Source of the DNA: CAVVFX01 sp963747535 | Lineage (GTDB): Bacteria; Acidobacteriota; Terriglobia; Bryobacterales; Bryobacteraceae | Reading direction: 5' to 3' | DNA: 64,000 nucleotides | Assembly (NCBI GenBank): GCA_963747535.1 | Contig: CAVVFX010000008.1 | Span: forward strand, 310,001 to 374,000 | Shown: piece after piece, positions 42,480 to 52,300 of the stretch | Layout of the letters: every line of letters begins with the position of its first letter | How positions within the stretch are numbered: the stretch's first letter is position 1 | Position numbers and translations under genes: made by a program | Notes under the pieces: generated by a model | What the model was told of the DNA's origin: nothing | The model's input: the letters and a program-made list of their open reading frames with translations, nothing else | Databases searched by the model: none

Positions 42480-45197
42480 ATGAAACGAGCCCAACAACCT
42501 GGCTCCCTTTTGTCCATCCAATCCAAGATCGCGCATCGTGGCCGTATGCGGATTGCGCACGTACTGATTGCTTTAACGACTTGCTTTACGATTCCCGCCG
42601 CCGCCCAGTCCATTTTTCCCACCCCCTACAAGGGATATGACCGGCAACTGGTCTTTTTATATGAGAAGGAGAAAATCAGTTTTGAAACGCTACAGCGGAT
42701 GTGGCTTGGTAAGAAGCCCGATCAGGATTTGTTAGAGTTCATGGCCGGATTGGTTGAACTATTGCATCTGCTGGACGATTCGGTCTCCGTGCGCGCCGAC
42801 GCCGTTACGCTGTCAGACGTCACCGGCAATTACACCCTTTCATCGAGCACTCCGGTCCTGCCTTTTGTCGGCAACCAGCTTGTTGTCCTGGGCGGAGCCC
42901 TTTTCGCGAACAACACGAATGTCTCCGCTGTAACTCTGCGGCGCCAGGGCGATTGCAGCCTGGTGGAGGATATATTCGAGCCCGTCAACAACCTGCTGAC
43001 CCCTGATTCGGCGGTCGAGCTGCCAGGGGTGCAGGACTACCTTCACATGCTTTCGGGCCTGACCACAACCCCCGACGTTTTTCCCAACGGCTGCGTCGAT
43101 GCAACTCTCGGAACGACCGCGGTACTTGAAGTAGCCCCGGTTGGAGTGACCAATAATAACCTCGACCTCGTGGCGAGCCTCACCGATTTCGGTTTGTCAG
43201 TCTCGGGACTCAACACTACCACCAACGCCACCTCGACCGTTACATTGGCAACCGGCGGGATCCGCGCGTTCGTCGTCGCCGACGTGAATGGCGACGGCTT
43301 GAACGACATCGTCGTATCCAATGCCACCGATCCCGCGACGCAACAGCCGGCACTTGCCACCTTCCTCAACAAGGGCGACGGAACCTTCAGCAAACCCAGC
43401 TACGTCGATACTCCGGGCTCCATCCTATTCACCGTCGACGACGTCAATGGCGACGGTAACCCCGATGTCGTCATGGTCAACGATCCCCAGTTCGACTTCA
43501 CCACTTTTCTCCAGACCAGAACCGTTACGACATTTCTCGGAAACGGCGACGGCACCTTCCAGGCCGGTGTCAACTCCACCACTAGCGCGGCGGGAACGTC
43601 CATGGCCATATCCGGCGATTTCAACAACGACGGCAAAAAAGACCTGCTGATCGGAAATATATTAATGCTGGGCAATGGCGACGGGACCTTCAGCGCCGGC
43701 CCTCCACTTCCCGCAAATGTGCAGTACGACGCCGGCTTGTCAGCTTCGGGGGCCGTGGGCGATTTCAATCAGGATGGCAATCTCGATGTCGTCTATTCCG
43801 GAACTGGGTCAGGTTCCGGCATCGTGCAGGTTCTCCTCGGCAACGGCGATGGAACGTTTCAGGTGGGCTCGCGCTACGCTTCCCTGACGCCCCAGCAGCA
43901 GGTCACCGTTACCGACATCGATGGCGACGGCAACCTGGACATCATGGTGGGCGCCGGCAGCCAGGGTCTCTACATCCAGGACAGCAATGACAACCTTGTC
44001 CCCATGATGCAATTCCTGATGGGCCGCGGTGATGGCACCTTCGTCGGAGCGCCGGTATACACGCAGAAGTCGATCACCACCTTTGCCATCGGCGATTTCA
44101 ACGGCGACGGGAATCTCGGCGTGCTCGCGTACAGTTCGAATAGCAATGGTCCGGGCGCGCTGATCGTGTTGCCTGGCGATGGCACGGGGAATTTGGGAAC
44201 GGCCGTCAGCAGCGCGGTCAATCTTGCACCAACGCAAATCGTAGCCGCGGACATGAACCAGGACGGTATGCCGGACGCGGTCCTGGCGGGAAATTCGCTC
44301 CTGGGACCGGTCGTGTCAGTGTCGGTGAATCAGGGCAAGGGGACCTTTTCCGGCGAGCATGATTACGTGTTGCCGGGTTCTCCTGTTAGCCTCGCGGCGG
44401 GCGATTTCAACGGCGACGGCATCATGGACGTTGCGGTGGGCGTAGGAGGGCCGAATGGGGGCTCAGCCACCGGCGTATATGTTCTGCTCGGCCAGTCGAA
44501 CGGGATACTGGCAGCACCCGTCCGGATCGACTCTTCACTCAATCCGGTGAGCCTCGTCGCTCGAGACATTAATGGCGACGGCCGCGCCGACCTCGTGATT
44601 GCCGATGAGGGCACGTTCGCGCCGGGAGGCAATCAGGTGAATGGAGCGCTGCATATCTATTTCGGCAACGCCGACGGAACCTTCCAGTCCGCGGCTGCTC
44701 CCTCGACCCCGGCAACCAATTGCAGCCAGGTTGCGCTGGCGGATTTGAACGGCGACGGCAATTTGGACATGATTGTGGCTGGTAACGTCGCAGGGACTAC
44801 TTTTGGTGTCGGGACCCCCAATATCTACACTTTGCTCGGCAACGGAGACGGAACCTTCGGGCCTCCTCAGGCGAACCCGCTGCTTGGTACCGACGGCATC
44901 GGCGCCCAGTCGATTGCATTGGCGGATTTCAACGGCGACGGCATTCCGGATGTCGCGGTCGGCAACCCCGACGACTACATCGAGGTGCTGTTGGGCTTGG
45001 GTGACGGAACCTTTGTTAACTCGGTCCTGGCCTTAGGGCAGCAGCCACGGGCGCTCGGAGCCGCGGATCTAAATGGCGACGGGCTGCCGGAGTTGGTGAC
45101 GGGCGGGCCCGGAGGAATAGCGGTGTTCAAAAATGTAGCGGCGTGGCCTGCTCTGAATATCGGGAGCAGCGCACATTCCTCCCTAAACCGCCCGTGA
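42480..45197 (+). CDS. Secreted FG-GAP/VCBS repeat protein
   Basis: A 905-residue protein. AGGAG lies nine bases before the ATG at 42480. An unusually long basic n-region precedes the signal-peptide core (IAHVLIALTTCFTIPAAAQS). Residues of about 45-250 are a unique region with two Cys. From about 260 to the end there are at least twelve calcium-loop motifs of the form D-x-N-[GQN]-D-G-x-x-[DE] (DVNGDGLND, DFNNDGKKD, DINGDGRAD and others), each with nearby L-G-N-G-D-G-T-F. This indicates an integrin-like beta-propeller, probably two seven-bladed or similar units. Such proteins are exported and often bind polysaccharide or surfaces. No anchor is seen at the C-terminus. Confidence 0.88.
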   Translation: MKRAQQPGSLLSIQSKIAHRGRMRIAHVLIALTTCFTIPAAAQSIFPTPYKGYDRQLVFLYEKEKISFETLQRMWLGKKPDQDLLEFMAGLVELLHLLDDSVSVRADAVTLSDVTGNYTLSSSTPVLPFVGNQLVVLGGALFANNTNVSAVTLRRQGDCSLVEDIFEPVNNLLTPDSAVELPGVQDYLHMLSGLTTTPDVFPNGCVDATLGTTAVLEVAPVGVTNNNLDLVASLTDFGLSVSGLNTTTNATSTVTLATGGIRAFVVADVNGDGLNDIVVSNATDPATQQPALATFLNKGDGTFSKPSYVDTPGSILFTVDDVNGDGNPDVVMVNDPQFDFTTFLQTRTVTTFLGNGDGTFQAGVNSTTSAAGTSMAISGDFNNDGKKDLLIGNILMLGNGDGTFSAGPPLPANVQYDAGLSASGAVGDFNQDGNLDVVYSGTGSGSGIVQVLLGNGDGTFQVGSRYASLTPQQQVTVTDIDGDGNLDIMVGAGSQGLYIQDSNDNLVPMMQFLMGRGDGTFVGAPVYTQKSITTFAIGDFNGDGNLGVLAYSSNSNGPGALIVLPGDGTGNLGTAVSSAVNLAPTQIVAADMNQDGMPDAVLAGNSLLGPVVSVSVNQGKGTFSGEHDYVLPGSPVSLAAGDFNGDGIMDVAVGVGGPNGGSATGVYVLLGQSNGILAAPVRIDSSLNPVSLVARDINGDGRADLVIADEGTFAPGGNQVNGALHIYFGNADGTFQSAAAPSTPATNCSQVALADLNGDGNLDMIVAGNVAGTTFGVGTPNIYTLLGNGDGTFGPPQANPLLGTDGIGAQSIALADFNGDGIPDVAVGNPDDYIEVLLGLGDGTFVNSVLALGQQPRALGAADLNGDGLPELVTGGPGGIAVFKNVAAWPALNIGSSAHSSLNRP

Positions 45198-45397
45198 CTC
45201 GCATAGGATGGAGAGATCGTCCGCGCGGTAATCCACGGCGTAATCGGAAGTTGGCATGATACACGCTCAGTGGCAAGCTTTGTGCGTATCACGGGCATCC
45301 GGCAGCGCGTTCGCCGGCTCCGCGAGCCGAGGTTTGCAAGCACTGTTCGACCGAATCAGTGGCCCACAGCTTCCTCTGACGAGGCTTGGTTCGGGTA

Positions 45398-45826
45398 CTA
45401 CTTCTGCTGCAATGACAGGATATAACGACAGAGATTGCTCATCCGCATCGTTGGTTCATGGTCATTGCCGCTGTTGTGGGCCATGTCACGAAAGACCGTT
45501 CCCCACACCGGCATATCACGTGACCCGTGCGCATCGATATTGACATCGCCCCGGATCGAAGAGTAGACACGAGTCTCTGGGAACCTTCCATGATTGTTCT
45601 TCGACAGCATGGTGAGATCAGGCGGGACAACCTTGAGGGCGGGAACGGTAGGACCATGGCCTTTCGCATCGGCTCCGTGGCAGGAAGCGCAATATTGTTT
45701 GAACATTTCCGGTCCCGAACTAGGCGAAGTGATTGGGGTTTGAACCACCGTAATGGCGGTGTCTGCTGCGGCGGCAACGAACGGAACGATGCAGACGCAG
45801 GAGAAGACGAACTTGAAGGACAACAT
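45398..45826 (-). CDS. Periplasmic cytochrome c
   Basis: A 142-residue protein with a signal peptide (FVFSCVCIVPFVAAAAD) and one haem-binding C-A-S-C-H (in MFKQYCASCHGADAKGHG). The likely sixth ligand Met is in SRDMPVWGTVF. This fits a class I mono-haem cytochrome of the cbb3/CccA-like type used as a small electron carrier. No oxidase gene is adjacent. It converges with the FG-GAP gene. Confidence 0.9.
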   Translation of the reverse strand: MLSFKFVFSCVCIVPFVAAAADTAITVVQTPITSPSSGPEMFKQYCASCHGADAKGHGPTVPALKVVPPDLTMLSKNNHGRFPETRVYSSIRGDVNIDAHGSRDMPVWGTVFRDMAHNSGNDHEPTMRMSNLCRYILSLQQK

Positions 45827-46126
45827 CTCCAGCCTTCTTTCTACCCCAACTTTATAGCCCTACCATCAAAAAAAGCCAATACTTTTTTGGACAGGGCGAC
45901 AACATCTCAGGCATTCTCAGATGGGACAATGCGGCTGGACAGTGAGCCGATCACCATCGATGCCTTCGAAGGCCGGCTGAAAACAAATGCTCTCATTTCG
46001 GGCCGGGAAGTTGCTGTTCGTCAAGGCCGATCGCGACGTTCCAAGCCGACGCTGTATGAGGATTGGCCTCTCTGATCGATACACGGGTCGGGACGGAAGT
46101 AGACTGGAGATCGAAGACCCCTGAGA
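45827..46126. other. 300-base gap with one doubtful small frame
   Basis: The left part is AT-rich with short A and T runs near 45868-45890 and probably holds the cytochrome promoter. A 48-codon plus-strand frame (45929-46075, beginning MRLDSEPITIDAFEGRLKTN and ending SKPTLYEDWPL) looks protein-like but lacks a clear ribosome site, so it is not called as a gene. Confidence 0.35.
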
Positions 46127-46543
46127 ATGAAGAAGAACCGCAAACGTGCAGTGCGGGCAAACGTGGCATGGTGTTATTTGTGCGGCCTTTCCATCCCAGA
46201 CGATATCGTATCCCCGGTGCATCCACTGTTCGGAACGGTTGACCACACGATACCCCGTTCCAGGAGTGGCCCGGATGCACTTCACAACAGAGCACCGGCA
46301 CATCTTCTGTGCAATCGGGAAAAGGGCGACAGGATGATAGACCCGGAAGCATTCGCTGTCGAAATTCACCGCAAAATCGTGCCTCTTTTGGAATCCCATG
46401 GCCGGAAAGTGAATCGGCGAGAACGAACTGCTGCGGCCCGGCGAGTACTTGAGGGATGGCCTGCCTGGGCACCGACATACCAACAGCAGAAGTTGAAGCT
46501 CGAGTTGCAGCGTTGGGCTGATGACGGTGGAAGAGCCATTTAG
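46127..46543 (+). CDS. HNH endonuclease-like protein
   Basis: A 138-residue protein with the HNH pattern: C-Y-L-C-G near residue 16, then TVDHTIPRSRSGPDALHNRAPAHLLCNREKGDR. This supplies the D-H, N and final H/Cys positions of a zinc-supported HNH nuclease. The basic N-terminus (MKKNRKRAVRANVAW) and helical C-terminus could bind DNA. The second Cys pair is incomplete (only LLC), so the zinc site may be altered. It is isolated, with no phage or restriction genes nearby. Confidence 0.75.
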   Translation: MKKNRKRAVRANVAWCYLCGLSIPDDIVSPVHPLFGTVDHTIPRSRSGPDALHNRAPAHLLCNREKGDRMIDPEAFAVEIHRKIVPLLESHGRKVNRRERTAAARRVLEGWPAWAPTYQQQKLKLELQRWADDGGRAI

Positions 46544-46708
46544 GATGTCGGTGTGTTGTTGCCCTCATCAAATGTAGCGTCGAACCTGAGTCACAACACC
46601 TTTCCCCAATAAAATCAATAGCTTAACTCCTTCACCCCCCGCCGCAACCGTTACTATGAGGCGTAACACGGACCCTGGTCTGTGGTCTTTCCTCAAGGAG
46701 CAGGAATA

Positions 46709-47443
46709 ATGGCAACAGAACGTCAAATCGCAGCGAATAGATTAAATTCACAAAAATCGAGCGGACCCAAATCGCCGGACGGTAAGGCCCCGTCCTCCCG
46801 CAACCATCTCTCCCATGGCTTCACATCCAACACCGCCAAACTCATTGGCGGCGAAGATCCCGAGAAATTCAAGGCTCTCCTCGCCGATCTGATGGGTGAA
46901 TATCAGCCTGCAACTCCCACCGAGCAGATCCTGGTCGAAAAGATGGTCCAGAACCAGTGGCTAAGCGGGCGCGCCTTCCGCCTCGAAAGCGACGTGCTCA
47001 CCATGCGTATCCATAGCATGATTACCATCCCCCACGACCTCGGCCTCTTCATCCGTTACCAGAGAGCCGCCGACAGTGCCTTCCACAAAGCTCACACCGA
47101 GCTTGTAAAGGCTCAGGAAAAAAGGAAAAAGTCAGAAAGAGAAGCGTCAGAAATTGGCTTCTTCCGAAAATATCGCGCAACGCCGGTGCGAGAAGGGTGG
47201 CAAGTCACCTCAAATCTTGGACTTATCTGCGTTCATCTGTGTTCATCCCTGCGGCCCTCGGCTTTTCTCTTCTACGTCCGTACAACTCGCGCAAGCTGTG
47301 TTCGGCCCCAATTTTCATTTCCTGGGGTGACCGTGCTTTGGCGGTCAAGACTTTCGATTCGCAAAATGCCGCCAGGACCGCTGACGAGCCTTCCGGTCCA
47401 CCATGCACCCAACCCGCAACTCCGTCGAAATCGGCTCCCATAA
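46709..47443 (+). CDS. Hypothetical protein of the K-S-S-G-P-K-S family, possible 3' frameshift
   Basis: AGGAG precedes the ATG at 46709 (MATERQIAANRLNSQKSSGP). The conserved head K-S-S-G-P-K-S-P-D-G-K, then S-R-N-H-L-S-H-G-F, and the helical body (EYQPATPTEQILVEKMVQNQWL) match the family of the gene at 26484. The body ends naturally near KSEREASEIGF. Beyond about 47160 the sequence becomes Cys/Arg/Ser-rich and unlike the family. From about 47197 to 47556 another frame looks more protein-like (ALAVKTFDSQNAARTADEPS), so a frameshift or a chance extension is likely. The 206-base gap to 47650 holds nothing else. Confidence 0.7.
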   Translation: MATERQIAANRLNSQKSSGPKSPDGKAPSSRNHLSHGFTSNTAKLIGGEDPEKFKALLADLMGEYQPATPTEQILVEKMVQNQWLSGRAFRLESDVLTMRIHSMITIPHDLGLFIRYQRAADSAFHKAHTELVKAQEKRKKSEREASEIGFFRKYRATPVREGWQVTSNLGLICVHLCSSLRPSAFLFYVRTTRASCVRPQFSFPGVTVLWRSRLSIRKMPPGPLTSLPVHHAPNPQLRRNRLP

Positions 47444-47649
47444 GCCGGGTCGGGACGGATTCCCCGGCCGAATCAGCCTCCTCCGCCGCTCCGGACGCAC
47501 AACCGGCGGGCAAAATCGTTCCGGAGCCCCCGGAAATTCTCAAAAACGTCGCGTAAAGCGAATTTTCGATGTCGCAACCTGAACCGCTTGCGCCCGCCAC
47601 ACCCGCATTGTGCCCCGATGCTGCCCCACGTGCAACCGCCCACGTACTT

Positions 47650-49230
47650 TCAGACTTCAGGTTGACTGTCACGGCCTCGCCCATTCGTCCGGCCATTTTG
47701 CTGCCCTTCGAGGTAAGCCTCCACGCGCGCCTTCACCGTTCGCCGGTCGACTCCAAGCCGCCGCGCTGCCTCCTCATAACTCCCGGTCTGCCGGTAGACC
47801 AGGGCCGCATAATAGGCCAGTACATCGTCGGCCTTCAGCTTGCCGGCCCGAAAAGCCGTCGAAAAGCCGTCATCCGAACCGTCCGTGGCGTCCGAAACCA
47901 TGGGCTGATACGCGCCCCGGATCATCACGTTCCGGACGCACTGTTCCAGTTCGCGATAATTGCCCGGCCACGCATAGTTCGCGGGAAGATGTTTCCCGAT
48001 CCATTGCTGCACTTCTTTCAGACAGTCTTCCGCCTCGTCGCCGGCCACTCGCCGCACCATGAAAAGAGTCAATTCCTGCAGGACCGCGGGCGCCGCGTCG
48101 AGCTGCTCCTTCAACGACGGAGTGCGGATCAGGTCGGCGCACAACCGGTAATAAAGGTCTTCGCGGAAGCGCTGGTTGCGGATCTCCGCGCGAAGGTCGC
48201 GATTGGTAGCCGCAATCAGCTTGCCGCGGAATTCCCGCGCTGCTGTATCGCCGACCGCGGAAAAACGCCGCGTCTCAATCGCGCGCAGCAATTTCACCTG
48301 AAGCAGCAGTTCCATTTCACCGAGCTCATCGAGGAACACGGTGCCGAGCGGCGGACAGGTTTCCAGCCATCCTTTGCGGTCCGAGATGGCGCCGGTAAAC
48401 GAACCGCGGCGATGGCCGAACAGTTCGGATTCGATCAAAGCCGGCGAAAGCGCTGCCACATTGATCGCGAAGAAGGTTTCGGCTCCGGCCGCGGTTACGT
48501 TCCGGTCGGCGAATTCGAGGCGGTCGGGATCGAACGGAATGTAGCGTGAGCCTGCGATCGCTCTCGCCACCAATTCCTTTCCGGTGCCGGATGGGCCGGT
48601 GATCAGGGTAGGAAAGTCGCTCATCCGCCGGTACAGGGTGCGGCGATAGCGGCGCATATCGTGAGTGAAAATCGATTGCCAGATCGACGCGCGCAGCCGT
48701 GCGGCCGGCATCGAACTGCCGATGATGTTGTAGAAGATCGCCTGGAAGGCGCGCTGGATCTGGTGGAAACAGGCGAACACGTGCGCTGGATGCAAGCTGG
48801 TTTCGAAGCGCTTACCCGGCAAAACCAGATAGCGATTCCAGTCGGCCAGGAACTGTTTGTAAAACTGCCAGCGGGCGTTCCCTACGGCAGCGCCGGCCTG
48901 GCGAAAGCTCGAGTAATAGCGCTGGTACAACAGCGAGTGGACCGAGTCTTCGTAGGCCGCCAGGTCTTCCGGCTGCAGATCGCGCACCGCGGCGAGCCGT
49001 CCATGCAGACTTTCGATGAGCCCGCCCAGCTTTTCGTAGATTCGTAAGATGTTGGGCAGGTCTGCTTCGGGATCGGCCACCGAGACGCTCCAGACCGGCT
49101 CGTTCTCCAGGTATTCGCGTCCCAGGGCCGCGCGCTCCCATTCAATTCTTTCGGGGAGAAAAGGGTTCGAGTAACCCAGGCTCGCCGTAGCGTTGAGGAA
49201 ACGCCGTTCGGCTGGAGAGAAGAGTGCCAT
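47650..49230 (-). CDS. Sigma-54-dependent transcriptional activator
   Basis: The ATG at 49230 (MALFSPAERRFLNATASLGY) gives 526 residues. The N-terminal ~190 residues are a helical sensor-like region without receiver, GAF or PAS features (YYSSFRQAGAAVGNARWQFY). The AAA+ domain has Walker A G-P-S-G-T-G-K-E, the sigma-54 contact loop as G-S-F-T-G-A, and Walker B TVFLDELGEM. The C-terminal Fis-type helix-turn-helix is YEEAARRLGVDRRTVKARVE. It should activate sigma-54 RNA polymerase at distant sites. The divergent gene has a good sigma-54 promoter match, so that gene is a natural target candidate. Confidence 0.92.
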   Translation of the reverse strand: MALFSPAERRFLNATASLGYSNPFLPERIEWERAALGREYLENEPVWSVSVADPEADLPNILRIYEKLGGLIESLHGRLAAVRDLQPEDLAAYEDSVHSLLYQRYYSSFRQAGAAVGNARWQFYKQFLADWNRYLVLPGKRFETSLHPAHVFACFHQIQRAFQAIFYNIIGSSMPAARLRASIWQSIFTHDMRRYRRTLYRRMSDFPTLITGPSGTGKELVARAIAGSRYIPFDPDRLEFADRNVTAAGAETFFAINVAALSPALIESELFGHRRGSFTGAISDRKGWLETCPPLGTVFLDELGEMELLLQVKLLRAIETRRFSAVGDTAAREFRGKLIAATNRDLRAEIRNQRFREDLYYRLCADLIRTPSLKEQLDAAPAVLQELTLFMVRRVAGDEAEDCLKEVQQWIGKHLPANYAWPGNYRELEQCVRNVMIRGAYQPMVSDATDGSDDGFSTAFRAGKLKADDVLAYYAALVYRQTGSYEEAARRLGVDRRTVKARVEAYLEGQQNGRTNGRGRDSQPEV

Positions 49231-49338
49231 GCAAAAATTGTACTGGGTATTGCATAGAATGAGCGGCGTAAAATCAAATATTCGAAGGGTGCGCGTGTAA
49301 ACCAAAGAAAATCCTGCCAGAATCAATAGGTCACACCC

Positions 49339-49353
49339 TGGCAGCCAGAGTGC
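49339..49353 (+). promoter_or_regulatory. Candidate sigma-54 (-24/-12) promoter
   Basis: TGGCAGCCAGAGTGC places GG at 49340-49341 and GC at 49352-49353 with exactly ten bases between, as in the consensus TGGCAC-N5-TTGC. The predicted start of transcription (about 49365) is almost at the ATG (49367), so the mRNA would be nearly leaderless unless a later start codon is used. Confidence 0.45.
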
Positions 49354-49366
49354 CTTTCAATTTCGC

Positions 49367-52300
49367 ATGAATAGTTTGAGCAACACCCCTTCAGCGGCCC
49401 ACCCCACGGGAGCCTACACCAAACTCCTCCGCGACGGCGGCTTTCAGTCGTTTCTGTGGACCCAGTTTCTCGCGGCGTTTAACGACAACGTCTACAAGAT
49501 GATCGTGCAGGTCACGGCAGTCGCGATGACGGCCGGCGAGGGTGGGAGCGGCAAATACCTGGCGATCGCCAACGCCGTATTCGTGCTGCCCTTCCTCCTC
49601 TTCGCCGGACCGGCGGGGCAGATCGCGGATCGTTTCAGCAAAACCCGCGTCCTGCAGATCACCAAAGCGTTTGAGATTGCGGTGATGGTGTTCGGCATCT
49701 TCGCGCTGCTGCATCACAGTATCGACATGCTGCTGATCGTCCTCTTCTGTCTGGCCGCCCAGGCCAACTTCTTCAGCCCGGCAAAATATGGCATCCTGCC
49801 AGAAATCACCGGCGAAGAACAACTGGCGCGGGCCAACGGACTGGTTGAGCTATCGACTTTCGCGGCCATCGTGATCGGCACCGGTTTCGGCGCGATTCTG
49901 TTCGCCTGGTGGAAAAACACTCCGCTCTACATGGGCCTTACTCTCCTCGGCATCGCGCTCGCAGGATCGCTGACCAGCCTGCGCATCACCAAGGCTCCGG
50001 CGGCTGGTTCACGAGAACCTTTCCACTGGAATCCATTCCATGAAGTCTGGATCGGAATGCGCACGCTCGCCGGCAGACGCTCGCTGTGGCTGACGGTTGC
50101 CGGCATTTCCTATTTCTGGTTCGTCGGCGCCCTCCTCCAGAACTCCGTGCTGCTGTTCCGGGTGGAAACGCTACATGCCGGCGACCAGACTGCCGGCTTC
50201 CTGGTTTCAGCTCTGGCCGCCGGAATCGGCGTCGGCAGCGTGCTGGCAGGTAAGATATCCGGCGACCGGATTGAGTTGGGCGTCGTCAGCGTCGGTTCGG
50301 CGCTGATGGGCGTGTTTGCTTTCGCGACAGGAGTTTGTACGTCGGTCCCGTGGAGCCTGGTGTGGCTTTTCGGCCTGGGCCTGGCCGGCGGCCTGTTTAT
50401 CGTGCCGCTGAACGCCTTCCTGCAGGATCGAGCCGACCCGGTGGAGAAAGGCCGTATCCTCACCACCAACAATTTCATCAACATGCTCGGCGTTATCCTC
50501 GCATCCGGCGTGCTCTCGCTGCTGCATGATGTGCTCCACATGACGGCGGCGGGCATGCTCGTTGCGGTGGGCGCATTCACGATCGTCGGCACCATCGTGG
50601 TGGTCAGGCTTCTGCCCGGCGTAACCCTTCGGCTTTTTCTGCTGGGCCTTTTGCACCTCCTCTTCCGTATCCGCTACGTGGGCGCGGAGAACCTTCCCCG
50701 GACGGGCGGCGCCCTGCTGGCTTCCAATCACACCTCCTACGCCGATTCAGTGCTGATCGGAGGCGTGACCGAACGCTTCATCCGGTTCCTGATGTGGCAG
50801 CCTTATTTCGACAATAAGTACTTCCGTCCCTTCTTCCAGATGCTGCACGCGATCCCGCTCTCGACCACCAACCCGAGGGACGCGTTACGCACCTTGCGGT
50901 CCGCCAGGGAAGCGATCGCCGAGGGCCATATGGTGTGCATCTTTCCGGAGGGGGCCGTCACGCGGATGGGCAACATGATTTCGTTTCAGCGCGGCTGCGA
51001 ACGGCTGATGTCTCCGGACGCGCCGATCATCCCGGTGTACATCGACGGGATCTGGGGCCACCCGCTGAGCACCAAGGGCGGCGGGTTATTCAAGTCGTGG
51101 AGCCGCGCCTTGCGCCCGCGCGTGACCGTCGTTTATGGCGAGCCGGTGAAGGGCGAGATCTCCGCCGCTGAACTGCGGCTGCGCGTCCTCGAAACGGCGA
51201 GCCGCGCCATGGAATTTCGCAAAACGCCCGACTATACGCTGGCCCGCCAGTTCGTAAGAACCGCCCGGAAGAACTGGTCGAAGCCGGCGCTGGCCGATTC
51301 CACCGGTAAAGAAGTGACCTTCGGAAAGGCGCTGGCGGCGGGGATGGCGATCAAGGGTTACCTCGACAGGGCTTGCGGCGGCGAGAAGTGCATCGGCATC
51401 CTGCTGCCGGCGTGTGTAGGTGGAGCACTGGCCAATATCGGGGTGACGCTGGCCGGTCGTGTCGCGGTCAATCTGAACTTCACCGCGGGTCAGACTGGAG
51501 TCCACTCGTCCATCGGACGTTGCGGGATCAAGACAGTACTCTCGTCGTCTGCCTTCCTCGAAAAAATCAAGATCGAGTTTACGCCGGGGATTCGCGCGAT
51601 CATGATCGAGGATGTGCTCAAGGGCGCAGGCGCAATGGATCTGTTGCGCGCGCGTTTCGGCAGAATCAAGCATCGTCCTCGTCCCGCGGACCCCGCGTGC
51701 ATCATCTTTTCGAGCGGCAGCACCGGAGATCCGAAGGGTGTCGAATTGTCGCACGGGGCGCTTGTGGCCAACATTGACGAGTGCGTCCAGGTCTATGAAC
51801 TCGGACCCACCGACTGCATGCTCGGCTCGTTGCCCTTTTTTCATGCGTTCGGTTACACCATCACTCTGTGGCTGCCGCTGGTCCAGGGGTTCCGTGCCGT
51901 CTACCATCCCAATCCTATGGACGCGCAAATCATCGGCGAATTGTCCGCCAAGCACAAGGCCACATTTCTTCTGACCACCCCGACCTTCTGCATGGCTTAT
52001 CTGCGCAAGTGCCTGCCCGGGCAGTTCGCGCATCTCCGCTATGTGCTGACGGGCGCGGAGAAGTTGCGTCCGGAACTGGCCGAGTCTTTCGAAAAGAAGT
52101 TCAACATCGCCCCACTCGAAGGCTACGGTTGTACCGAGATGGGCCCGGTGATCTCGGTGAACCGGCCGGATATTCCCAACGAGATTCCGCCGCAGGAAGG
52201 AAAGCGCGCGGGCAGTGTCGGCCGTACGCTTCCCGGGATCGCCGTGCGGATTGTCGATCCGGGAACCATGGAGGTCAAGGGACCTGGCGAGGAAGGGCTG

